From Cerioporus squamosus (Eukaryota; Basidiomycota; Agaricomycetes; Polyporales; Polyporaceae), in the NCBI GenBank assembly GCA_022592435.1, contig JABYQS010000006.1:310001-374000 (forward strand): DNA of 64,000 nucleotides. The letters run 5' to 3'. The notes under the pieces are model-generated. The model worked only from the letters and a program-made list of their open reading frames with translations, had not been told where the DNA came from and searched no databases. This document shows positions 41,284 through 53,917 of this stretch, piece after piece. The position numbers were made by a program, and so were the translations under genes. Position 1 is the first letter of the stretch, and each line of letters starts with the position of its first letter.

Positions 41284-43709
41284 ATGCGCACTATAATGCC
41301 ATACGCCTCCAGTCCCCTCGCCCTCCAGATGTCGCCTACGCAGACTACGGAGACCCACGAGCACCTCCCGACCGCCCTCAACCCCCAGGAGCTGTCGCGC
41401 TCCGCGTCCCCCCAGCAGTCCAACCTCTCCCTCCTCGCAAGTATCTCCATTCTCCTCCTCCCGCGCGTGTCTGAACGCGTTTCTAGGTCTCGAACGGACA
41501 TGCTGCCCTTCGATCGCCCCCTCCTGGCGTAGGACACCCCTCTATGGCCCCTAGCAACCCCCCGCCACCTCCCTCGGAGCCGTCTGTATCCATTCAGTCC
41601 ATACTCTCCGCCGCACAACCCTCTGCGGGGCCCTCGAACGGTCAGCAGCCCTCCTGGAGCACCCCAAACGCGTCTTCACGCGAAAACAGCAATGCCATCG
41701 CTGGCCCGTCGTCGGGCGCAGGTGCGCCGCAGGTCAGTGCCCGCCAAACACGTTTGTAGTCTTGCTCAATCGCGTCCATCGTCCCAGCGCACGTCCTTGA
41801 AGCGCAAGCTCGAGCCGCCCGACGCATCCGACCCGCACAACAAGATTCGACGCGTCGTGCGCGACCACATCACCCAGGACCCCGCGCGCGTCATGCCCAT
41901 GACTACGGTTATCTGTCTGCACGCTGCCGTTGCGCAGAAGTCGTACGGGAGCGAGAAGCGGTTCCTCTGTCCCCCGCCGGTCGTGCACATCGAGGGGCCC
42001 GTCTGGCAGATGAAGCAGCAGCACCTGTCCATGGCCGTGGTGAACGAAGGCGGCGAGCGCACCTGCGAGCTCAAGGCTCCGATGGACCAGAACCTCACCG
42101 CGAGCTTCAAGTTTCTGCACGTGACGGGATCGGCCAAGAGCAAGAGTTTCCAGCTCTCGCTTGATATCGCAGAGCCGTCCCCGAACGCCCCTGATGGCGG
42201 CGAGGCTACCGGAAACGAGCGGGTGTGGGCGTCGTTCGACTCCGCGCCAGTGACCATCATCTCGAAGCCTTCGAAGAAGACGGCCAAGACGCGCAATATC
42301 TCTTCGTGCATCCTCGCAGGCGGGCCGGTGTCGCTGTTCAACCGCATCAACTCGCAGACTGTACGCACCAAATACATGACGATTGAACACAACCAGCTAT
42401 GTGCGAGCAACGTGGCGTGGTCGGCGTTCGCGGTGAATGTCGTCCGCCAGCAAGGGGCCGAGAATCCGCTTGGTGTGTCTCTCGCTTCTGTTCCCCCGAA
42501 ATGAGCGTCTAGCTTGACGAGCTGCAAATCCTCAGGTGGTCCTCAGCCTGTCACTTACGGAAGCGAGATAGTCCTCGCGGATACGGTGACCGGTGTACAG
42601 ACCGCACCGCTGATCATCCGCAAGGTGGACAAAGGGCGTATCGTTCCTGACGACGGCGGGCCCGTCAGCCAAATGCAGAAGATTGCGCTCCAGCGGGTGA
42701 ACACGGATGGGACGCGACATTACCTGTCTGCGGCTGGCCCTATCCCTGGCACGCCAGGCGTGACCGTTCCTCCTGCTCCCGGCCTCTCCAACCAGGCAGG
42801 GACTCATCCGCTGCTGTTCCAGAGTCCACGGATACGAGAGGAGGTGAAGGACGGCGTGCGTCAAATCACGGACGAGGTGGACGATTATCTATGCTGGACC
42901 ATCGTCGGCATCTGTGAGTTCTCTGGTACTTTTGCTGCGAACGCTAAGCTTAGTGAGGTATAGCAAAATTCCAGTATACCTTCTTTGACGCGTTCGGGAT
43001 GAACAACAACGTCCCCGAGCAGCCCATCACCCCCTTTCCCACCCTATTCAACACGCCCGTCTACCGCTCACAGGCTAATACTCTAGAGATGATGGCGGCG
43101 AACTTTTTCTACACGGACCCCAAGACGAAGGGCCAGGTACCGCTCGACGTCTACATCGGCAACATCGGTCCACTGAGGCTACGGATTTATAACCACTCAC
43201 CGCTGGCTATGGACGGACGCTTCGATCCGTCGATGCCCTTTATCCCCGTTCCTGCCTTGCCGAACCAGAACGCCATCCCCGTCATCGCCTCTAACATCCA
43301 GCCGCGGGACGACAAGTACGCGGATGTTGTGCTGAATCTGCCGCCCCGCCATATGCACATGATGATCGTCGTGGAGATGCCGCCAATAGCAGACATTCTC
43401 AAGGCACTCCGTGAAGATGCTATTCCCGTGGCGAACGGAGACAAGTCCGATGGACCAGACGGTCGTGGGAGCAACCTGATGCGCGACATCGCCGGTCGCA
43501 GCCTGCCGCTCTTGTTCATCCGCTCGCTTGATGGCGTGGGCTACCACTCTGGGCGCGTTATCGCAGCGGACAATGTCCTGCACCAGATGGATCTGTCAAA
43601 CCCGGCGCGGCCGAGCGGCGATGGAGGAGAATGGCTCGCCGCGGCTCAGGCGGCTGCACGGCTCTCCGACGACAGCAGCTTGCATGGGTGGAACCTCAAG
43701 GTGCTGTAG
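41284..43709 (+). CDS. CSL (RBP-Jk/Suppressor of Hairless-type) transcription factor
   Basis: Fungal member of the CSL family of DNA-binding proteins (fission yeast Cbf11/Cbf12 type). The core begins at RTSLKRKLEPP after an intron at about 41733-41787. The LAG1 N-terminal Rel-like domain has VICLHAAVAQKSYGSEKRFL and CPPPVVHIEG. The beta-trefoil has KKTAKTRNISSCILAGGPVS, LFNRINSQTVRTKYM, TIEHNQLCASNVAWSAF and SEIVLADTVTGVQTAPLIIR. The C-terminal IPT domain has DVYIGNIGPLRLRIYNHSPL. It ends SLHGWNLKVL at 43709. A Pro/Ser-rich N-terminal extension precedes the core. The upstream exon from 41284 is coding-like, but its visible GT-AG junction (41450-41490) does not keep frame, so the ATG at 41544 (MAPSNPPPPP) is the alternative start. 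No Notch pathway exists in fungi. Confidence 0.9.
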
Positions 43710-44157
43710 GTATGTCGGCGGTCCGCGAGGCTTGTGGGCCCCTTTCTCTCATCACTTACGCGACTTCCGGAGTTAGCACTGTACAGTATATTGAACGAGT
43801 CGGGTTGTGTTGTCCGTCCTGCTCTGATCCTGTTTGCTTGTTATCTGTTGCGGAATGTTGCTCTCCATAGTTTGGTTACGGCCCCTGTATTGCTGTGCAC
43901 ATCGACGTCGAGGTTATCATATATCTATGTTCGCAACCAGAGGTGTGCAATGCGCGTGAGCCCGAGGCAGCGAATACAAGGTCGCATGCAGTGCCACTGG
44001 ATAGCCGACACGTTGTCGGGCGGTCGACGGCGACGCCACGACGGGAGCGCGATGGACGTGCTATGCAGACGCTGGCCGCCGTGGCCGCCAACACGCCAAC
44101 CTGCTCCCGCTCAATCAGCGCGCGCCAGAAGCACGAACGAAACCGTGAAACACCGGT
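43710..44157. other. intergenic between CSL and glycosyltransferase genes
   Basis: About 450 bases between two plus-strand genes. I see no gene, RNA or repeat here. Confidence 0.5.
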
Positions 44158-46610
44158 ATGGCCCTGCCGACTCTCCTCAAATTCAAAGAGCCCGGGGCCA
44201 GCACGGGAGGCCAGCTTTTCCCTCCTCAAGCAGGCGCACCCCGTCTCCGGCCCTCGCGCGTCGGCATGCTCTCCAACGCCAACGCCCACCCCCCTCGACC
44301 CCGGGGGGACGACGCACGCGGCCGCTACTCCCACATCAGCACCGACTCCTTCAGCGACGAGTTCTACCACGGACCCCGGCGCGCGTCGTCGCGCCTCGCC
44401 GCGCTCGCGGTGTACCCCACAGGCATCTACAAAGCCAGCGTGACGCGCTTCGGGAGGAGACGGGGCCCTGCGCTCTTGTGCTTCTGCTGTCTGGCGCTGT
44501 TCGTGACAACGTTTACGTTCCACCGGCGGTTCGTGTCCAAGGAGAGGGCGTGGCCTGCGCCGTTTCGACGCGCGCAGGCGGTCGCGTTTGGTCCGGAGGA
44601 GCTGAAGAAGATCTGGGAGTGGGAGGTGCTGTCGGGGCACTATCCGAGCACGCGTCCAGGTGAGTCCTGCTAGTGCTGCGAACGGTGTGCCAAGGGTGCT
44701 GAGCGCGTCCGCGCGCCCCCGTGCAGTCCCCGCCGAGATTGGCTTCACGTCCCCGGTGAAGAACCCTGCCCTGCCTGCGGGCGGCACCCGCAGACCACAC
44801 CTGACGCAAGACGGCGCTGTGTATCAGTACACACTGGGGACTGGTGCGCAGCGCATATATCCTGATGTGCGGAACCGGCCACCAGAGTTTGGGCACCCGC
44901 GGAGACCGATACCTGGGAGCGCGGCGGACTTGGACAGGATACTGGAGCAGTGTGACTTTGACACGGGCAAGGTATGTCCGTTCGTAACTTCTCGACCGGC
45001 CTTCCCCTCATGAACACAAATCAGTACGTTCGCGACTGTCATGAGTTCCTGCGAATGGGTGCTGGACTGGACGATGCCGCCCGCCTACGGAGGGAAGGCG
45101 TCGACGACCTACGATACGTCTACGTCCTTGACGGCGAAGGCGACCACATCGCCGCTCGCGCACCACCGAACACGACCGCTACCATCAAACTGAAGACAAC
45201 CGATAACTGGGAGCGCGAACTCCAGCTACCTTCACATAACCCTAACAACCATCGAGCGGCGTCCTGCAGCGAGGACGACCCGCGGATATTCCACATGTTC
45301 TGGGCGGGCCCGTTCACGGACAAGCCGTATATGTCCGTTCTCGCCTTCCTCTTCACGCAGAACCTCGGGTTGCACCTCGAGACCCCGCCCTCGCAACCTT
45401 CGTACTGCCGCCCGCAGCTATGGCTGTGGGTCAGTCGCGGGCCCGCAGACACGGTGCCAAGTGCCACCGCTGACGATGACATGCGGGCTGAGCTGCGATC
45501 CAACCCCTGGGCAGCGCCCTTCTTGCACCCGCGCTTCAAGGACGTGATCCAGTTCCGCCTGTGGAACACTTCCGAGCAGCTGGACAGCATCCCTGAGCTG
45601 AAGGACGACTGGCGGAACCTTGGCAACGACTTCCTGAAGAGTGAAGGCGCGCTGGCTAAGGACAAGAAGGACACGAAAGGCAAGCTCGGGACGGACGTCA
45701 CTCTCGACGGGAAGGCGACGGTGGACTTCAAGTCGTACAACAAGGTCCCGGTCATCCTCTCGGACCTTGTTCGCTTCGTGCTCTGCCACCGCTACGGCGG
45801 CGTGTACCTCGACGTGGACATGCTCTTCCTCCGCGACTGGGAGGAGCTGTGGGGCTGGAGCGGCTCGTTCTCGTACCGCTGGGCCCACGAGGACAACTAC
45901 AACACGGCGGTGCTCCGCCTGCGCCGCGGGTCCGCGTTGGGCACGTTCCTCCTGCGGACGGCGCTCATGCACGGGCTCGACTTCCACCCGAAGACCGTGT
46001 CGCGGTACCTGCAAAACGCGCACATGGACAAGCTGCTGTTCCGCGTACCGGACGCGCTGTTTGATCCTGGGTGGCTGACGTGCGACTACGTGAAGTTCTT
46101 GTGGAAGTATACGTATTTCCAGCGCGACAGGCCGCCACACCCACCCTTCACCGAGTGAGTTGTCATGATGTCTAAGCTTTCACAGGCGGCAGGCAATGGC
46201 TGACATTCACTGTTAGCTTTGACATGTTCTTCAACACCCCCCTCGAGATGAGCGGGGGGCCCAGCATGATTGGGTTTGACGGCTTCTTCCGCGGCGCCTT
46301 CCTGTATCACTACCACAACGAATGGTGAGCCTAGCTTAACGCTACCCGCCAGCAGCGCAATCGTTCTGACATACGCTACAGGTGGAAGCCATTCGATCGT
46401 GCCCGGTACTGGCCGGATCTCGGTCCCAGGTTTGCAGATGCCGAGCGTATGGGGCGCGAGGCCATCGCGAATAAAACCTTGGCGTACCCAGTGGGCCTCA
46501 TCCCTAACGACAAGCAAGACCTGGACTGGGCGACAGTGCTCAAGCGGACATTTGAGGCGTACATCCGTGGCGAGCGGCCGAACATGTACGGCGAGTGGAT
46601 CCGGTGGTGA
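44158..46610 (+). CDS. type II membrane glycosyltransferase with DXD motif (Gly_transf_sug family)
   Basis: Likely a Golgi sugar transferase. The ATG at 44158 gives a cytoplasmic N-terminus of about 95 residues (KFKEPGASTGG ... SVTRFGRRRG), then one membrane anchor (PALLCFCCLALFVTTFTF). A luminal stalk and a large catalytic part follow. The catalytic centre is KVPVILSDLVRFVLCHRYGG then VYLDVDMLFL (about 45760-45830), the DXD signature of OCH1/alpha-1,4-GlcNAc-transferase-like enzymes. ARAPPNTTATIKL and FHMFWAGPF precede it. Later exons give HPPFTE, FDMFFNTPLEMSGGPSMIG and a C-terminus ERPNMYGEWIRW with the stop at 46608. The four or five introns (for example about 44659-44727) join in frame. 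The donor sugar is unknown. Confidence 0.85.
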
Positions 46611-46871
46611 GCACCCGCAGGTCTGGAAAAGCTTGCACTCGCAATTATAGTATGTAGTATTCCGTAATGCATGGGTCGAGATGAGGTGACGAGGAGGGTG
46701 ATTGAAGCGTCACGACCAGCACCATCTGTATACAGTATATTCGCTTTGCACTGCGCAGTGTCCCCTTGCTATCTATATATATACCGCTGTCGTGTTTGGA
46801 TACGCTATACAATTTGGATGTATACTTCTACAACATTGCGTCTATCATTTCTGCTGCTACGGCGGGGACTC

Positions 46872-47995
46872 TCATGCTCGCTTTGCTGCGAGCTTTGCTT
46901 GGGCAGAGTCGACCGTTGACTTGAGGAGCGCGATGACCTGTTCGGGCTCGGGAGCGTTGAAGATGGCCGTACCAGCCACGATGACATTGCTTCCTGAAGA
47001 GCGATCAAGGGCAGTTAGCCATCGCTGTCCATGTGGCCCCCACATAAGGCGATTCCATAGACTCACCCGCGTCGGCGCAGACGTCGATCGTCTTCGGACC
47101 CACGCCGCCGTCGACCTCGATATCCTTGTCGGGGAAGCGGGCACGGAGCTCAGCAACCTTGGGCACGCAGCGCTCCAGGAACTTCTGTCCGCCCCGGCCA
47201 GGATAGACGGTCATGACGAGGAGCATGTCAGCGGCCTCGGCGATCTCGTCCGTCACCGCCGTCGAAGGCGTGTCTGGCGAGATGGCCACGCCGGCCTTCA
47301 TCTTCCGCTGGTGGATGTGGTCGATGATCGTGAGCGGGTCGGCTGTGCGGGTGAGCGACGCGTTAGGATGTCTGCCTGCCTTCCAAAGATAGACAGCGAG
47401 AGGTTAAGCTCACATGTTGCCTCGAGGTGGAAGCAGTAGAGCGACCCGCCGGCGTCCGCGATGTCGTCGACCCACTGGGAGTTCACGTGTGTGGTTAAGC
47501 ACGCATGTTCGCAACGCAGAAATGTATCACCACCACCTTCTCAGGCTGGGAGACCATCATATGACAGTCCATGAAGATGCCTGGGACGCCCTTGGCTACA
47601 CACGACAGGACGGGCGCGCCTGCGTAGTAGATGCTCGCGATCAGACACCGTTTAATTGCCTTGGCGGGCGCATCGCAGAGCCGTCTGCGATGCTCCACAA
47701 TTTAGGACGTACCCATGGTGATGTTGGGCACAAAGTGGCTGGCATCGGGCGTGATCAGCTTTCGCGCAGGGCAGACGTTCAGTCTCGGGGCCGTCTTACC
47801 CGTCCATCACATCTGCACGAAGAGGAGAGACGTGCACGGGTCAGCGTATGTCGCGCGTACACTGTACGCGTAGCTCTCGGGATGCTCACCCATGTGCAGC
47901 CACTCTGCACCGCCCTTGATCATGCGTTTGCATTCTGCGGTGAGCTGGCCGAAGTCGGAGGCGAGGACCGAAGGCGAGATGATTGCGCGAGGCAT
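46872..47995 (-). CDS. RPE1: ribulose-phosphate 3-epimerase
   Basis: Interconverts D-ribulose 5-phosphate and D-xylulose 5-phosphate in the pentose phosphate pathway, cytosolic. The ATG at 47995 gives MPRAIISPSVLASDFGQL and, after the first intron, the metal-site motif DVMDGHFVPNITMG. GAPVLSCVAKGVPGIFMDCH and MMVSQPEK come next, then VDDIADAGGSLYCFHLEAT. The phosphate-binding segment is MTVYPGRGGQKFL, followed by IEVDGGVGPKTID and VIVAGTAIFNAP. It ends AQAKLAAKRA. All catalytic Asp and His positions are present. The usual PGFGGQ is PGRGGQ here, a tolerated change. Six or seven short exons join cleanly to about 235 residues, normal for a TIM-barrel epimerase. Confidence 0.95.
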
Positions 47996-48362
47996 TGCTC
48001 AGGCTGCGGGATTGCGACTTGCAATGAAGATCTGGCAGAGACTGTGCAGGATGAAGGTTCAAGGAACAGCACACACTGCCCGCAGCCGGGAAGACCCACG
48101 CTCGCAGCCCCGACACATCGCGATAGCTCCCGGAACGGCAGGCATACCCGCTACGCCTACACGTGACGGGAGGAGTGGGGCTTCGTGGCGGTGTCCGCGA
48201 TGACGCCTCCGCCTGGTCTCGCTTGGAGGCCATCCCGACAGTCCACGGCATATATAATCCCGCACGCAATCATGGCCTTGGCCCTCTCGCTCCTACATAC
48301 TCCCCATACCCCCCAATCCTCTCGTTCTCCCCGCCTGCTCCGTCAAACCGCTGTCCGTCGTC
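47996..48362. promoter_or_regulatory. divergent promoter region, RPE1 (minus) and small secreted protein (plus)
   Basis: A 367-base gap between opposed start codons. A TATA box (TATATAA, 48251-48257) serves the plus-strand gene, 106 bases upstream of its ATG, followed by a CT-rich tract. No TATA box was seen for the epimerase side. Confidence 0.5.
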
Positions 48363-49072
48363 ATGTTCTCCAAGACTGTTGCTTCCATCTTCTACCTCTT
48401 CGCTGCCTTCGCGCTGCTTGCGAATGCGGCTGTTGTCGAGAACGAGAAGCGGCAAAGTAAGCATGAAACCAATTCTGCGAACGACGCTGTACTGACCGCG
48501 ATCGTAGTCGACAGTGTCTTCAACTCCCTGACGTCCGACGCAGGCTCTATCTTCTCCCAAGGAACATCTGGAGGTACGTGTGTCGGGACTTCGTCCGCAT
48601 GATATATATCCTCATGCAATGCTCGTTCTGCAGCCGCTTCCGTGTTCAGTGACGCAACGTCCCTCGCGGCTGGTGTGGCGACCACTGTAGTCTGTGAGTG
48701 GTAAGATCTTCTTGAAGCCGATAGTTCGTGCTGACTACTCCTACAGCTGCAGGAGGCCATGCCGTCACCATTATCACGTCTGCGGGCGGCCAGGCCATCA
48801 CTCTGGCTACTGACGGCGCCGGCAAGCTGACCTCGTTCGCCGGCTCACAATACTCCATCGCGACTGCTGACGCTGCGAGCATTGCGACCGGTGCATCTGG
48901 GTACGTCCGAGTTTTGTTGCCCGTATGCTATGCATTCTGATGTCGCAACTTCAGCACGTCCTCCAACAACGCGGCCCTCGGCGTCCATGCGATCTCGCTG
49001 TCGACCCCCTTGGTCGGTGGGCTCTTGACCGTCCTCGCAAGCATCTTCATGGGTGCTTGGGTCGCCCTCTGA
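48363..49072 (+). CDS. small secreted, probably GPI-anchored surface protein
   Basis: No named family recognised. The ATG at 48363 gives a signal peptide (MFSKTVASIFYLFAAFALLA) cut near NAAVVENEKRQ. Three or four introns later the mature part is a Ser/Ala/Thr/Gly-rich sequence: VFNSLTSDAGSIFSQGTSG, AGGHAVTIITSAGGQAITLA and SQYSIATADAASIATGASG. The C-terminus (LVGGLLTVLASIFMGAWVAL) is hydrophobic and ends at the stop, as in GPI-anchored proteins. About 160 residues. The TATA box upstream suggests strong or regulated expression. It resembles fungal cell-wall or yeast-like mannoprotein precursors in composition only; function cannot be given. Confidence 0.7.
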
Positions 49073-49330
49073 TTGGGGCCCGGTTGCTTCTGGCTCACGG
49101 ACTTTCACGACCTACCTGATACCCTTCGATCTTCGCGCACTCCTTCGTTTTTTGACCAGACTATCGATGATAACAACCTATAATGCGAACAGTAATCACC
49201 GCTTGTTATAGCGTATGTGTACCTCTGCGGCAATCAACCAACTATTCACAGCGTTAGTTATGCTCAAGGCCTGCATCACTCCTCAGGGTTGTAAGAATTT
49301 GGGCATGTTATTGCGAACACATAGACGGCT

Positions 49331-49990
49331 GTCTACTCCGCGTCGGTGGCCTCCATATCCTTGTTGACCTGTAGTCCCGTGAGCACACGACCTCGCTGAA
49401 TAGGAGACTGCCCACAAACCTTGGGGTTGAAGAAGAGAGTGTTGTTGCCCCAAGGGAAGGGTCCAGCATCTGTGAAGATGTGTTACAGCTGGACGCGTTG
49501 TGTTTGATGTACAGGGGAACGTACGACGACGGTTGAGATACTCGTATGCGGGGGGCTCAGGGAGCTTGCCACCGTTCTCCTCCATGAGGTGGTGCTGGTG
49601 GGCCTCGTGCTCAGCCTCGACGTTGCGGACCCAGAGGGTGCACGCGGCGACTAAGGGTGCGTCAATACCGACGCGCGGGATATCACGGAACACGCTACTG
49701 ACTGGCAGGGAGACAGACGTAGTAGCTGGGGCGAGTCCTCAGTGCCTGTCGCGAGCCCAACTCGAGCAAAAAACGCACCTAATCTTGCGCCAGAGCTCAG
49801 TCGTCTCTGCGACACGAGAAGAACGGGGTCATGTTCGGCTCGTGACGCAGCGGAGCAAAGTTGACATACCAGCGGCGTGAGCGACCATAGCCTCCTGCTG
49901 CTCGCGATAAGACTGCTTGCCTGCGGCGGCAGCGAAGCCACGGGCACGGGGGACTGCACGCAGTGCAGCGCGGCGGGCGACGAACGACAT
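49331..49990 (-). CDS. COX13: cytochrome c oxidase subunit VIa
   Basis: Nuclear-encoded accessory subunit of respiratory complex IV in the mitochondrial inner membrane. The ATG at 49990 gives a presequence (MSFVARRAALRAVPRARGFA). Exons then read QSYREQQEAMVAHA, TTELWRKIS, YYVCLPAIAACTLWVRNVEA (the single membrane helix), EHEAHQHHLMEENGGKLPEP and PAYEYLNRR. AGPFPWGNNTLFFNPK and VNKDMEATDAE finish the protein at 49331. The motifs ELWRKIS, EYLNRR and FPWG.NTLFFNP define the family. Five exons join in frame to about 130 residues. It is head-to-head with the proteasome gene RPN2, start codons 252 bases apart. Confidence 0.95.
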
Positions 49991-50241
49991 GAGTGGGGTG
50001 GTGATGGATAGGATGAGAGAACGAGCGAGGCGCGCGACTTTTGGCGGAGGCCGGCGAGGCAGGACTCGGGAACGTCGGACCAGGCGCGAGGCTTATGTCA
50101 GCACACGTGGCACCTTCCCTGTTTGGCAGCCACAGGCGCTCTGTGTAGCAAGCGCCCGAGTGCGTCGCGCTGACGCGTCCCGAGGCTACAAGACGCGTAT
50201 TCGACAGAGGCGTGCTCACCTTCCCTTCTCTGTCCGCCACC

Positions 50242-53200
50242 ATGGGTGTCCCCTCGCAATCCTCTGCTGCCGGCGTGCTCGCGCTGCTATCAGACCCCGA
50301 GCCCGTCCTCAAGCAGTACGCTCTCAAGGCGTTGAACCAGCTTGTGCCTCAGTTCTGGGCAGAAATCTCGGAGCACATTGCGCTCATGTATGTCATCGTC
50401 TCTGAGCTGCAACCACTGAACTAACGCGTTCGTTGCTAGTGAGTCTTTGTACGAGAGCGAACAACTGCCGCAGGAAGCCCACGATTCGGCCGCGCTCCTT
50501 GCAAGCAAGGTCTACTACTACCTCGGTGACTACGAGGAGGCGCTTTCCTTCGCCCTCGGTGCAGGGAGCGCGTTCGAGAACGACACTCGGTCCCCAGGAA
50601 CTGAGGAGTATGTAGAGACTGTAGTTTGTAGGTGTGGCTTTCTGTGCTGGTCTCGCGTATGCGCTGATTAGAGTCTTTCACAGCTAAAGCAATCGACCGC
50701 TATATCCAGAGCCGTCTCAAGGAGCAAGCGGAGGGGAAGATTGACTCGAGGTTGCAGGGCATCATCGAAGGCATCTTTAGACGGTGCATAGCGGATGGAG
50801 AGTACAAGCAGGTGCGTGTTCTGGTACGGACGACGCATGAATATACTGACAGTCTCCGAAGGCGATTGGTATTGCGCTCGAGTCGAGACGTCTCGATATT
50901 GTCAAGTCAATCTACGAGCAGACTCGCGACACTACCCTCCTCACGTACGCGATGGAGGCAGTCCTCGACACCGCATTCCCTCTTGCCTACCGCGACCAGG
51001 TCCTCAAGTTCCTCTTCCCGCTCTTCCCTGCTCCCTCCGGCGATGCGAAGTCGACACATGTCTACGCGCTGACGCGTATCCTCGTTACCCTCAACTCCCC
51101 GGAGATGACCATCAACTTCCTGAACTCCCTGGTTCCCCGTCAGAAGCTCCTTGCGTACCAATTCGCGTTCGACCTGGTTGAGGGCGGTGGCCAAGACTTC
51201 CGCGAAGCTATCCGGAAAGACCTCCCGGAGGGTACAGAGGTGCGTGTTCACAAGATCACATTGACCGGTATATCTGACGGCCTAGCAGGAGACAAAGCCC
51301 GTCTATGACCAACTCCGAAAGATCCTCCTCGGGCAAGAGTCGATCAAGCTGTATCTCGAGTTCCTCAAGCGCAACAACAAGGTCGACATGCTCATTCTCA
51401 AGAACACTAAGGACGTCTTGGAGCCCCGCTCGTCCATATACCACACCGCTCTCTCGCTCCAGAACGCGTTCATGCATGCCGGTACGACCTCCGACGTCTT
51501 CCTACGCGAGAACCTGGAGTGGCTAGTGCTCGCGAACAACTGGTCCAAGTTCTCCGCCGCCGCTGCCATCGGTGTCATCCACAAGGGACACTTCCAGGAG
51601 AGCATGAACATCCTTGGGCCCTACCTCCCTGCACAGGCGCAGGATAGCTCGACGGGAGCCAACGCCTACATGGAGGGCGGTGCCTTGTACGCGATGGGCC
51701 TCGTGAACGCGGGTTGCGGAAGTGGCCAGGAAGTCGAGAACTACCTGCGCAACATGCTCCGCAACTCTGTGAGCGAGGTCGTACAGCATGGTGCGGCGCT
51801 CGGTCTCGGTGTCGCTGGCATGGGCGGCAAGAGCGCAGAGGCATACGACGACCTCAAGCAGACGCTCTTCACCGACTCCGCTGTCGCTGGCGAGGCTGCT
51901 GGCTACGCGATGGGTCTCATCATGCTCGGCACGGCGGACGCGACCAGCGCGGAGGAGATGCTCACCTACGCGCGGGAGACTCAGCATGAGAAAATCATAC
52001 GCGGTCTTGCCATAGGCCTCGCGCTCATCTTCTACGGGCGTCAGGAAGAGGCAGACGATATGGTCAAGCTGCTCATGGCAGAAAAGGTTCGCTCAAACTG
52101 TGTTCCTTGCGAACCAATGCTGATATGCGCGTCTTTCAGGATCCTATCCTCCGCTACGGTGGTGTCTACACGCTTGCGTTGGCCTACGCTGGTACTGCCA
52201 ACAACTGGGCGGTTCGTCAACTCTTGCATGTCGCTGTGTCGGACACTTCGGACGACGTTCGTCGCGCTGCTGTGACAAGCCTGGCCTTCTTGCTTTTCAA
52301 GAACCCTGCGCAAGTTCCTCGGATCGTTCAGCTTCTGTCGGAGAGCTACAACCCGCACGTCCGGTGTGGTGCCACCCTGGCTCTCGGTATCGCTTGTGCT
52401 GGTACTGGTCTTCAGGTACGCATGCACTCTGCTCTACATACTGCTTGACTGACAATGCGTATAGGATGCTGTTGACATCCTCGAGCCCATGACTCGGGAT
52501 AGCGTCGACTTCGTTCGTCAAGGTGCCCTCATCGCCCTGGGCATGATTCTTGTAGAACAGTCCGAGGCATCGTCACCGTCTTTGGCGTCGACCCGTGCTC
52601 TCTACGCGAAGATCGTCTCCGACAAGCACGACGACCCTATGGCTCGCTTTGGCGCTGCGCTTGGTCAGGGTCTCATCGACGCCGGAGGCCGGAACGTCAC
52701 GATCAGCTTGCAGAGCCGTGCCGGCAGTCGCAACACCAGCGCCATCGTTGGCATGGTCCTCTTCTGCCAGTTCTGGTACTGGTACCCGCTCGCCCACTGC
52801 GCATGTCTGGCGTTCGAGCCCACGGGTATCATCGGTCTGGACGAGAACCTCAAAGCACCGAAGTTCGAGTTCATCTCGAACGCGAAGCCCAGCTTGTTCG
52901 CATACCCTGCTGCGACCAAGCCGCCGAAGAAGGAGACGGTCGCGAAGGTCGCTACTGCTGTGCTCTCTACCACTGCGAAGGTGAAGGCGCGCGAGAAGAG
53001 GAAGGCTGCTGAGGCGGGTGAAACTGTCCCTGTGAGTGCACCCCATGTTCGCGTTGTCGGCATGCATGACTTACCTCGCCCGCAGGACGAGAAGGAGAAG
53101 AAGGATGGCGACGTCGAGATGAAGGGCGCCGAGGCATCGTCGTCACGTCATGGCGACGTCTCTCCCATCTCGGGATCGCTGTCGAACCTGGCAGAGAGCA

Positions 53201-53672
53201 CAGGCAAGGCTGGGCGCAAATCCGAGCCGTCGTCGGAGAAGCTGTCCAATTTTTCCCGAGTCACCCCTGCGCAGCTCGCGTATATCACCTTCCCCGCGGA
53301 CGGCCGCTACCAGCCCGTCCGCGTAGTGTCGACTCGGCCGCCATCTGCCAAGGCGGCGAAGTCGGCCACGTCGGCGGCACTCGCAGCCGATCGCAGTGGA
53401 GGTGGTGGAGGCATCTTGATCATGGCAGACACTCGTCCAGATGAGGAGCCTGACTACATTGAGTTCGAGACGCAAGCTGTCGTGCCACCCGCAGCACCAG
53501 GAGCAGCGCAAAACCCGCCCGCGAGCACGCCTGGCCGTCATATTGCGCTGGATGAGAGCGCGCCCGAGGCTGACCCTCCAGAATCGTTTGAGGTACGTCT
53601 CTCATAGTTCTTTATCGTCAAGCTCTTGCTGACTGGAACCTACCACAGTATCCTTTCGGTAATGACACGTAG
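50242..53672 (+). CDS. RPN2: 26S proteasome regulatory subunit Rpn2 (PSMD1)
   Basis: Largest non-ATPase scaffold of the 19S base; it holds Rpn13 at its C-terminus. The ATG at 50242 gives [20 protein letters not shown], then [20 protein letters not shown] and [21 protein letters not shown] long central PC-repeat toroid contains [88 protein letters not shown] and [20 protein letters not shown]. Then come [20 protein letters not shown], a Lys/Glu-rich linker, and a C-terminus ESFEYPFGNDT, with the stop at 53670. About ten exons give close to 1,000 residues, the normal size. No frame problems were seen. Confidence 0.96.
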
Positions 53673-53917
53673 AGCAACGTTGTGTACGCATATCTCGGAC
53701 TAAACAATTCTCTTGCAACTTCTGCGCCCACGCAGTCCGATCTCGTGAATCACCAAGCCGCAGGTATGTATGTCGTCATCTACCGTTCTACTGACACATC
53801 ATTTGCGACTGGTGACGGGAGTGCCGGACCGGATTGAGAATAGCGCGGCTCGCCACATATGTTCTCATGAGTCTGGGGAACACCCCGCTCTCTCCTCTGC
53901 TCATCCACCTCCACGAT

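Noticed and set aside
45418..46140. 240-codon open frame on the minus strand opposite the glycosyltransferase
   Set aside because: Antisense to the DXD catalytic domain; no recognisable domain.
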